From positions 537,792-551,727 of the forward strand of contig FN649755.1 in NCBI GenBank assembly GCA_000310025.1: a DNA stretch of 13,936 nt, given 5' to 3'. This stretch comes from Ectocarpus siliculosus. Its lineage: Eukaryota; Sar; Phaeophyceae; Ectocarpales; Ectocarpaceae. Shown piece by piece: positions 1-8,100 of this stretch. The notes under the pieces were generated by a model. That model did not search any database. It was not told the DNA's origin and saw nothing but the letters and a program-made list of their open reading frames with translations. The position numbers were made by a program, and so were the translations under genes. How positions within the stretch are numbered: the stretch's first letter is position 1; every line of letters starts with the position of its first letter.

Positions 1-427
1 CGGCTTGATCAAGATGGGGTGCCCCTGGGAGGAGCCACCAAGCATTCGCCCGCGGCAGCCCCGGCATGTGAAATATTGCCCCTCAAGAGGTATGTAAGAT
101 AAACCTGTGGAAGCACCTCGTTCATCACACCAAACGTGCCGCACGATAACGCTCTCCTTGGACCATATTTCAACCCCCGATTGCTCCGCGTTGAAGAATA
201 TGTCGTAACCGGCTGATACGTTTTCACAAGAATCCTGACGTGACGGTTTCAACGCCGACGTTTTGGGAGCGCCACCCTTTCTGCTGTGGAGTAATCAAGC
301 TTTGAAGATTGGTCCAAGAGGTTTAGTATCTCGAGTCGCCTACAGCGGTACGGTCGGAGAGATGGTACCCCCGTACACCGGTTTTCCGATTTCTCCACAG
401 CCAATGTTGTGCCTGTTAGTATACCCT
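1..427. other. Left flank; inverted copies of a 28-bp motif, no gene recognised
   Basis: I find no convincing gene here. A motif close to GGAGCAATC...TTGAA...GGTCC occurs at 160-187 (minus) and 288-315 (plus), forming an inverted pair about 100 bp apart. A third copy lies at 3819-3846, beyond the retroelement. Short open frames run through both left copies and give similar peptides (SNRGLKYGPR and SNQALKIGPR). That could mean coding remnants or simply the shared DNA repeat. Confidence 0.35.
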
Positions 428-650
428 TGTAAGTGTGTTGAAGATGATGGTATCACCTGTATTTAGGACAGCACACACGATCAGGACGCGGCGGGAGAGA
501 GAGAGTGCCACGACACAGCAAGTACTCCCGCAGGGTCGAGCCCCGTGGATCAACCATGGAACCAACCCAGGGGACTATCAATTCCTATCTGCGTAGCCGA
601 TTCCTACAGTCCCGTTGGAATATTCTCATCCGCTCATGCACACACGAACA
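428..650 (-). repeat. 3' LTR of the copia-type element
   Basis: This is the second copy of the 223-bp LTR, downstream of the element interior in minus orientation. Its edges are TG at 428-429 and CA at 649-650 on the plus strand. Similarity to 3508-3730 runs the full length without gaps. The adjoining interior (651-660) reads as a short, imperfect purine tract in element sense, the place where a polypurine tract is expected. Confidence 0.9.
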
Positions 651-1565
651 CCATCCCTGGTTCTTTACGCTAGTAACTAACCACTAGTGGTCATACACAC
701 GCCGGATGTGACCAAAAAGCCAAACGGACAAAAACCAACGCAAAAAAATAACAGGGGGAAACCCGGCCTCCGGGTCAAAACCCCCACCAATGTTCACCGT
801 TCCACCAGACACTGTCACGTTGCGCTACTAGAGCAAGATCAATACATGCATAATACCAGTCGCGCCAGACTCCACGCTCGGAATCTACATATTCTTCCTG
901 CATGAAGTACCAAGATCAATACCCTGTTTCCAACAACGGCCTATCCCGATTCTTAGTAAGCAATAGCGTAAGACTATCCTGAGGAGTTGGTTCAAACAAC
1001 TACCATGCGACTCCACTACTGCCTGTTCTTCAAACAAACACCAGACAAACATCAAAATCGCCCCCCCTCGCTGACGTAACACAGCGCACCGGGGCATAAG
1101 GCAATCATTCAACATTTTCTGAACGACGCATAACCGGCATGAATTTTTCGACAATCCTCTGTTCTCGTCGACGTACAACACTGGTGTCCCAAATTTTCCT
1201 CATATGTTCCTTCAGCGGTTCCAACAGTATCCCAATTCCTGCACATTTCGCAACCTAGAGAACGGCCCCACGTCGCGGCAATCAAAAATTTTCAACCAAA
1301 TGACTACCAGGAAAATATTGAACATGTGGACGCGAACGCCTCCGAGAAACACGGAACACTCTCCCTGGCTCTTCAACCAAAGTGCACTCATGACAACTAA
1401 CGAGGATCACCAACTTCGCTACGAATACCATCAAACACCAAATACCGTCAAGAAAGAAGTGCCAATCCAGCACTGTGATGCGTGTTTGCTCCCCTCCCAG
1501 CGCTCGTCCCGGCCTGTAGCCTCGCCAGAAAAGGAGTTCCCGTTTTAGCACCACGATGCGAGTAC
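651..1565. other. Element interior without recognisable gene
   Basis: This is 0.9 kb between the 3' LTR and the tandem arrays. Its composition differs from the GC-rich gag half. Open frames exist on both strands, but none carries integrase, reverse transcriptase or RNase H motifs and none looks protein-like. A small hairpin sits in the CCCGGCCTCCGGG run near 763-775. I read this as spacer or captured DNA in a non-autonomous element. Confidence 0.6.
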
Positions 1566-1745
1566 CCCCCCCCCTCACGCCCCTTCCGGCGCGCCACGGG
1601 GCTGCGTCGATTTTCTCCCCCCTCACGCCCCGTCCGACGCGCCATGGGGCCTTAGATTTCCCCCCCCCTCCCGCCCCGTTCGACGCGCCATGGGGCTAAT
1701 GTTTACCTCCCCCCCATGCCCTCCCGACGCGCCATGAGGCGGCGT
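1566..1745 (-). repeat. Imperfect 44-48-bp tandem repeat, four units
   Basis: Four units share a C-run, a CACGCCCC/CCGCCCC stretch and a CGACGCGCCATGGGGC-like core. The GCGCC cores start at 1591, 1639, 1685 and 1729, so the spacing shrinks 48, 46, 44. It directly adjoins the 66-bp array and shares its C-rich composition. The unit length is not kept as a multiple of three, so protein-level selection on this array is unlikely. Confidence 0.75.
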
Positions 1746-1754
1746 TGATTGTTT

Positions 1755-1952
1755 CCCTCCCGCGCCCCTCCCGTCGCGGCTGCGAGCAGACGGCCCTCCC
1801 GCCGTTTTATTTTGTTGGTGCCCTCCCGCGCCCCTCCCGCCGCAGCTATGAGCACACGGCCCTCCCGCCGTGTTATTTGGTTGTTGCCCTCCCGCGCCCC
1901 TTCCGTCGCGGCTGTGGTCACACGGCCATTTCGCCATGTTCTGTGTCTCCAC
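1755..1952 (-). repeat. 66-bp tandem repeat, three units, inside the retroelement
   Basis: Units start at 1755, 1821 and 1887, exactly 66 bp apart. Each begins CCCTCCCGCGCCCC on the plus strand, and the third is more diverged. A 66-bp unit is 22 codons, so a minus-strand frame reads through all three as a 22-residue repeat containing GRGAGG and TAGGP. It lies just downstream of the gag stop in element sense. Confidence 0.85.
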
Positions 1953-2031
1953 TCTCTCACGCTGCTGCGATGGTGTAGATGGAGCGTGCGCGGTGACCCG
2001 CGCGACTTTGGTGTCTTTCCCCCGCCTGTTC

Positions 2032-3467
2032 TTACAACGGCTCACGTGCCACATCCAGCTCCTCGTCATCGCTCGCAACTGCAACAGCCATGACTGCCGT
2101 CTCGCCCTTCGCCTCCTCCTCGTCCTTCGCCGACGGGCACTTGCTCTTATCGTGTCTATACCCGTCGCAGACTTCGCACTGGGTCAAGAAGTCGGCGATG
2201 GGGGTAGTGCACGAGAACGGCTGGTGCCCTCGCCTGTTGCACCGGTAGCACCAGCCCCTGCGGCGGCCGCCGTCACTGCGACCGTCTCCACCGCCGTTGC
2301 CGTTGCCATTGCCGTTATTGCCGCCGCTTCCGCCGCCGCCGCGTCCCCCGCGGCCGCGGTTGCGACCAGCTTTTCCGCCACCACCAGTATCGGTGCTCAC
2401 GAGTAATCCCTGCTCAGACGCCTTGTGATTGTTGCGGTTGCCGTTCCGATGGCTCTTCCCCTGCCTGATGCTGGAGTGCTGTGAGCCCACCACTCTGATG
2501 ACCTCTCCCCGGTCCAGAGCCGGGGCGGACTGCAGAGTCAGTTTGGCATGGTCGTACTCGGCCGGTAGGGCCGAAAGGAAGAGCGACAGCACGTACGAGG
2601 CCTCGACTTTGACCCCCCTTTCGTTCAGACGACTTGCGAGTTGTTCCATGGCGATCAGCGAGTCAGTCGGGTTTTTGTCGGCCGGCATTGCGAAGTTCTG
2701 AAACTTGCTGAGCAACTCCTGCGTGGCGACCTGCGATTACGGGTTGTGCACCTTGTCGAGTTCGTCCAACGCCTGCTTCGGCGTCACACATCTCCCGAAG
2801 ATGGCCTTGTCTGGCTCCCTCACCAGGGCCGAGGACAGAAAGTGGAAAGCTTGGAGGCTGCGATGGATCTGTGCCTCGGTGTACCCCTCTGCCAGCAACG
2901 TAGCTTTGGGTTTATTCATGTCCCCGACGTCCGGCTGGCGTTCCGTGCCCCCTCGAACTGACCGTCCATGTCTACCGTTTTGGCAGCCAGGATAAAGGCC
3001 CTCCTCCACGAGTAGTATCCCTGACCGCCTTCGAGGCGCGGTGCGTGCACTGACACACGCATTTTGCTATACGGGTTCTGGTGAAAACCGTCTCCTTCTC
3101 CGACGAGTCCGCCAAAACCGCCAATACCACCGCCATATGTCTCGGTTGTCTCACCTTGGGGGAGCGATCCCCTGTCACGCCCGCCACCCGGCCCAACCGG
3201 CGGGTCTGAGGGCGGCGTGATTCTCTCGTTTTGCGGTGCCCCCTCCTGGGTATCGCGGGTGGACGTAGTGCCCGTGACGACAGCGCCCACCCCAGCGCCG
3301 CCGGACTCCCCCTCCTTCTCTAACTTTCCGAGGGCGGCTCGGAGCAGCCCTGCCAGCTGCTGTACCTCGTCCGTCAGGCCTGAAACTTTGCTCTCCAGGT
3401 TGTCAACCTTGCCCTGCGTACTAGTGGTGACGTCGGCAGCCTCTGATGCAACATCGGCGCCACTCAT
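2032..3467 (-). pseudogene. gag: Copia-type Gag polyprotein, broken by a frameshift and a stop
   Basis: Gag would form the virus-like particle and bind element RNA. The ATG at 3467 is the first in frame and lies 40 bases from the 5' LTR. From it run a heptad-rich segment (about residues 20-53, likely coiled coil), a Gly/Pro/Thr-rich linker, and the copia-gag start with MRVSVHAPRLEGGQGYYSW. The frame is lost near a G5 run at 2949-2953. Homology continues in another frame from about 2950, is cut by TAA at 2737-2739, then stays open from 2715 to 2032. The last part carries a UBN2/Retrotran_gag_2-like helical segment, a Gly/Asn/Arg-rich tract and two CX2CX4HX4C zinc knuckles (CYRCNRRGHQPFSC and CEVCDGYRHDKSKC, 2137-2250). 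It ends in an acidic tail. Family assignment rests on this layout and is strong. The two lesions make this copy non-functional unless they are sequencing errors. Confidence 0.88.
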
Positions 3468-3489
3468 CTCCAACACGGGTTCCCTCGAG

Positions 3490-3507
3490 GGATACACTCT
3501 AGAGCCT
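3490..3507 (-). promoter_or_regulatory. Expected tRNA primer-binding site position
   Basis: These 18 bases follow the 5' LTR directly in element sense, where reverse transcription would be primed. The sequence is not complementary to any tRNA 3' end I recognise. Copia elements can instead use an internal tRNA-iMet fragment, which I cannot test here. The 40-base leader from the LTR to the gag ATG contains two perfect palindromes (3481-3492 and 3497-3504). Confidence 0.3.
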
Positions 3508-3730
3508 TGTAAGTGTGTTGAAGATGATCGTATCACTTGTATTTAGGACAACACACACGATCAGGACGCGGCGGGAGAGAGAGAGTGCCACGACACAGCA
3601 AGCACTCCCGCAGGGTCGAGCCCCGTAGATCAACCATGAAACCAACCCAGGGGACAATCAATTCCTATCTTCGTAACCAATTCCTGCAGTCCCGTTGGAA
3701 TATTCTCATCCGCTCATGCACACACGAACA
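3508..3730 (-). repeat. 5' LTR of the copia-type element
   Basis: This 223-bp LTR pairs with 428-650. In element sense it begins TGTTCGTGTG and ends CTTACA, so the ends form the short TGT...ACA inverted repeat usual for LTRs. It differs from the other LTR at about 11 positions by eye, mostly transitions. It lies upstream of gag in element orientation, so promoter and R/U5 functions are expected here. I cannot place a TATA box or poly(A) signal with confidence. Confidence 0.9.
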
Positions 3731-5047
3731 GTGCCAACACCAAAATGAGGGTTTCGGAAAGATCTCGTCGAGGGCTTCTAGTATTGTTGTCGGGCTCTTT
3801 CCGCACACCCTTGGTTCCGGAGCAATCGAGTTTTGAAATTCGGTCTGCTACAGGGGGAGTGCCATCTCTCCGCCGCTTACTGATGTTGGAATACTTATTG
3901 TCCCTCTTTGTCTCGTTGTCGCTGGCATTGACCTACTGTCACAGTAGAAAAATATCAATAGCAAGTGTAGCCTGTGTGTTAAAGAGACAACCTTCCTTGG
4001 TGGCAAACCGACCCAAACAAGCGGATACAACATGGAATTGACACACGCGAGGCGGTCGCCTCGAAAACTGTCTAAAGTTGGGGTTGGCAATTCGCATCCC
4101 TGGGAGGTGTGTTTATTCTTCATAGCTGGTATCCCCGAAAACTTTCTAGGAGAGGGGTGGGCAGCTCGCATCCCTGCAAGATGTGTTTCCTCCACATTTC
4201 GAAAAAACGGCTACAACCAAGACGGTGCCGTATCTCTCTGAGACTTCTTCTCGAGTCAGCGGTTTGGATATGGCTAAAAGGGATGCCTCTGCCTGTAGGA
4301 TTGCTGGCGAAGCTTTTCTATATCTCTTGGTGGACAGAGTTATCAGGGTGGGCAAGGCGTAACCATCCCCAACAGATGCCAACGACCGTTCGCACAGTCT
4401 TTGGTGCTTTTGGCTGGAGTATGCTCTTCTTGACATAGCATAGATCGTTCTTACCCCTGTCCGGTACCACGCACTCCCTGCTCTTGATGGTGCATTAGAG
4501 ATTCACGGCAAAGAGAGCAATTTTCCGTGTTCACAAGCAACAAAACCCACACAAGTTTACTATAATACCTAGCAAAATTCATGCTGATGGGCGTTTCGTA
4601 TCTGAGTTGATCGTAAAGCAACACCACGATTTGTGCGTACCACAAACAGGCGTATAGTGCCAGTGGTTTCGAATCTGGAGTGATGAGACAAGCACTAAGA
4701 GCACGTAGAGCTCAGTCACGACTGGTGGGTCTCGAGGTGGACGGCGTGAATTTTTGCGCGGGAGCACGAGCTGCTGTCACCTTTTCGAATCCTCAATTGC
4801 ATACAGCTAGTACCCGCACCTAGGAGCCTCTTTTTTGGCCTAGCCTGGGGTTCGTAATAGTTCCTGTAGGTTATGGGACGAATGGCCGCCACGTAGGTTT
4901 ATCTGTAGTGGTTCATTCCCGAGCTCACAATGGTGCTAAGTAGATTTCTCACCGAAAATGCTCCGACGCCCGATTTCTGGCGTGTCAAGCCCTACTCTGC
5001 GGGCACTATGATCTGTATACATACCGCGACGACAGGTGCAAGTTTAG
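3731..5047. other. Gene-free stretch between the retroelement and the + strand gene
   Basis: I see no supported exon in these 1.3 kb. They hold one copy of the 28-bp motif (3819-3846), a 74-bp tandem duplication (about 4062-4205) and mixed A+T-rich sequence. An ATG at 4930 in a favourable context (ACAATGG) opens a short frame into the next exon region. It disagrees in frame with the better-supported exon at 5048-5142. Upstream exons or a promoter of that gene could be here, but I cannot point to them. Confidence 0.4.
4062..4205. repeat. Imperfect 74-bp tandem duplication
   Basis: The segment from CGAAAACTGTCTA (4062) recurs 74 bp later as CGAAAACTTTCTA (4136). Both copies go on through G-rich, CGCATCCCTG and TGTGTTT blocks, with a partial third start near 4200. 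Substitutions are frequent, so the duplication is old. No coding frame is clearly favoured. Confidence 0.65.
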
Positions 5048-5142
5048 GGCGTCTCCAGCGACGGCCTCGTGGGGATGCGGGAGAACACCTTTCTCGGCGA
5101 CTTTTTCGCCTACGTTGGCTTCGTTCCACTCACCACCCAGAG
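5048..5142 (+). CDS. Probable 5' exon of the + strand split gene
   Basis: This frame reads VSSDGLVGMRENTFLGDFF and AYVGFVPLTTQ, with G or C in 24 of 28 consecutive third codon positions. It ends at an AG|GTACGC donor (GT at 5143). The upstream acceptor could be the AG at 5046-5047 or 5057-5058, both with weak pyrimidine tracts. The exon ends in phase 2 while the next exon (5471) begins in phase 0, so a small exon or other boundary is missing between them. The opposite strand is also open at 5006-5275, but its third positions are less GC-biased. Confidence 0.5.
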
Positions 5143-8100
5143 GTACGCTAGTGAGGCACGACACACCGTGTGATATTGCCACCGTGTCGTTAAGCCGAAG
5201 CGGGAGTTTGGCTGCCGACGGCGTGTTGGCCCTTGCCCAGACTCGCTCCACGTAGTTTTCGTTTCCCGTCAACATGCATATTTTGTTGACACCACTGCCT
5301 GTCGAAGAACTGCTGTGCGCTCATGATTGACAATAAGATACGACTGTTGTTGGCCGCTTGCGCTCAACATCACGTTTGCTGATCCCCGCATGCATACGAC
5401 GGTCATGGTTGCCAGCCACATGCGTGAGACGATGGTGAAGATGATGGTGACCCCCGCTCTCTCATAGCAGCCAGTGTTTTGGCGCGACTGTGACGAAGAC
5501 GATGTGCTGGCAAGAGAGGGCGATTTCAGGATGCCCCCGGCAGAGAATCAGCTCGATGCGGGTCCATCGACCTGCACGTTCTGGTGTGCGGTTGCTCTGG
5601 GGGCGCTTGTGAAGGGGGGCCCCGCAACTTCGGTGAGCAGCACGCTAGGCAATCGTGACGGATGCCCCTGAACTTGAGAAGAAGTAGGCGAGAAATATCA
5701 TCCAAGAGCCGGTGTTGGCCAGCATTTTGACATGTGGTACGCAAGAGCAAGCCCGTGGGGCGAAGAGGCGTCGTGTCCGTATGTTTCATGGCCTAACGCC
5801 GTCGCGTGCTTTCGCTTGAAACGGAAGCTTGAAAGGACGTTGTATTTCCGGTTCCGCTAATGACGCGAGTATCCCGGTATGCGTCGTCGAAGGTGGCGAG
5901 ATCTTCCGAGCTGGCCAGAGATGCTGTGGAACGTCATTCGGGCCCTGTGACTACCGGAGTAGCAAAGTGAGCCCATTACTTGCAGGAGGAGGCATATAGC
6001 AATGCCGCCCGTTTGGGTGGCCCATTATCTTTGACGCGGACGGATTGGAGGAAATTTGGTTTTGCCGGAGTAACATACCATCTAGATATGCCACTATATA
6101 TTTCTCGATTTCTTTCTACGTATTCACGACGTTCGTGACCTATCGGCTTTCATCTGCCCGCCTTCCGTGTACCTCCAGAGCCTGGGTAATTCTGGCCTAC
6201 CTCTACCTCTTTCATGGAGACACGGTGAGATAACCTGGCAGTCCCGCTTGTCATACCCGACTTGCGCACGGTACCAAGTTGGATTGGTAGATTTGAGTGT
6301 GTATGTCTGCCTTTGAATTTTTATTTGTCGGCGTGCCTTCGCCGAAAGGCAATAAGGCTGTTTCAGACAAGCTACATGAAATGTGTGATCCCATGATGCG
6401 AGGTCTGATCCTAGACCAAAGGAAACAAGCCGTTTTCAGGCAATCTATCTATGTTATACGAAAATTGCGATTCTTTGACGCACGCGAAGCTCATCCTATC
6501 CATTGCTTGTCCTTTGCCACTCAGGATGTATTTCAAGAGTACATGGCACGTTCAGAAGCATTCTTCAGTGCTTCCGGGGCGTACGGCTTCACCGAGGATC
6601 TACCAGTGGTGAGTACTTGATTGTGGTTTGGTTTCCGGTGACACGTCCGTTGTGTTACAGTAGGTGGCACAATGTGCCACACCCCCTGCGCCGATTTTCA
6701 AACACGGATTACTCCACGACGAAGGCGATACATAAATCTTACGATACAGTTTCGGGAAGCTGTCGACGAGACGCCACCATTTTCGACACTTCCACTTTTT
6801 CTTTCTGCTGTAGAGATACCGAGCTTTTTGTGTCGGTCCAGGGTGTTTGGTATCATGTGTCACGTACGGTAGGTACATATCATCAGGGCGACTGCTGTTC
6901 TTGATGCTAAATGGTACCCTGTGACGATCATTTTTCGGCCAGTCTCAACAGGGAGCTGTTTGCGAGAGCAAATGTACACCAATCTCGTCTCAAACTACAC
7001 GTAGATCGTCAACTGTCCTTTTCAATGGGTTATTTTTTCAAACTCCACCATGAGAAAGGGTAGACATTCTTCGTCGTGGCTTTGGGTGCAGACGACGATG
7101 GAATCGGTAGGTGTTGTTGAAGCGGACAAGGTTGAGATGACATTGGTCCAAAGACCCAGAGTTGTACGGTGTATTTGTGGCAGGGAAGACTCCTGGGGTA
7201 TATATACCGAAAGAGTCGCCAACACAGCCCGCTGTACAATGGTTGCGAGCCTTTGACACCCTTCCTACGGACCCCGCCAATCCATTGCGTTCGGAAGCCG
7301 GACCATGACAGTTTTTGACCCTCCATGGAGCCTGAAGGTAACGCGATCATGAATCGAACCTTGTTTGGTGGCCAGGGATTTCCCGAGGTTGTCAGTCACA
7401 GGATGACCGTCCAGATGTTTTCTGGGGATGCAAGCACCGCGGAAGTGGAGTCGTTTTGCCGCCAACCACAAGTTCCCCCACAGGTTCGTGTGTGTGCGTG
7501 TGTGTGTTTATTATTAGCATCGACCGCGCTAACCGGCTGACCAATGAAAAGACGTCAGTCTTAGTGCAGTTGAAAACACAAAACACGTCTATCTGCCATG
7601 AACTGGGACCCCGTGAGGGGGCAGCATGGGGGAGGCTAAACTATCCTTCGGATCAAAGACAGAAACAACAGCAACAGAAGAAAACTGGACGCGTCTACCA
7701 AGGCTATTACCTTGTACTCTAGTTCGTTTAGGAACACTTTCACCATTATCCTCCTTGTTTTCGCTACCATCATTCTGATCCTCATTTTGACAAGAACCTC
7801 TGGGCAGCCCTCCCCTAGCCCTACGTTTCTTGTCATGGGGAAGGTCATCTGGCTCATACCCTTTGCTCTCTTCCACTCCTCCATGTTTTCCTCCCTTATC
7901 GTCGTCTTCGCCCTCCTTTCTTCCCTTTCCCTTCCCTTCGTCTCCGTCACTCCCAAAAGAATTACTATCGTTACTATCGTTGTCGCAGAGATCCCAACCG
8001 ATTGGTCTTGGCGGAAGTTGGTCGATCAGTAGTCCATGACGTGTGTGTGTGTATGTGCGTACTTTTGTTTTCTTAATGATACGCAACTCCATGTGTGTTT

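Larger units (their letters stand above)
428..3730 (-). mobile_element. Ty1/copia-type LTR retrotransposon, gag-only (non-autonomous)
   Basis: Two 223-bp direct repeats, each starting TG and ending CA, bound a 2,857-bp interior. The only recognisable protein inside is a copia-type gag on the minus strand, which puts the 5' LTR at 3508-3730 and the 3' LTR at 428-650. No protease, integrase, reverse transcriptase or RNase H motif appears in any minus-strand frame between the gag stop (2032) and the 3' LTR (651). That stretch instead holds GC-rich tandem repeats and A+T-richer filler. Full copia elements usually span 4.5-6 kb, so this 3.3-kb copy is either a gag-only non-autonomous type (like TR-GAG elements of plants) or a deleted copy. 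The LTRs differ at about 11 sites by eye, so the insertion is not recent. No matching 5-bp target duplication flanks it. Confidence 0.88.

Noticed and set aside
651-2031. Possible residual pol of the retroelement
   Set aside because: No integrase zinc motif, catalytic triad, RT YVDD-like box or RNase H motif appears in any minus frame.
1870-2406. Long plus-strand open frame (178 codons)
   Set aside because: It is the antisense shadow of the GC-rich, Gly-rich gag C terminus and the tandem repeats.
4640-4800. GTTTCGAATC-like and TTCGAATCC strings suggesting a tRNA B box
   Set aside because: No A box, anticodon stem or acceptor stem can be paired around them.
5006-5275. Minus-strand open frame with ATG at 5275
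   Set aside because: It looks protein-like, but the plus frame has stronger third-position GC and a peptide consistent with the downstream exons. The ATG context is poor.
6297-6608. Whole 104-codon open frame as one exon
   Set aside because: A strong acceptor (CCTTTGCCACTCAG) at 6524 joins in phase to the upstream exon. Only 6525-6608 then fits the domain, and the earlier part is read as intron.
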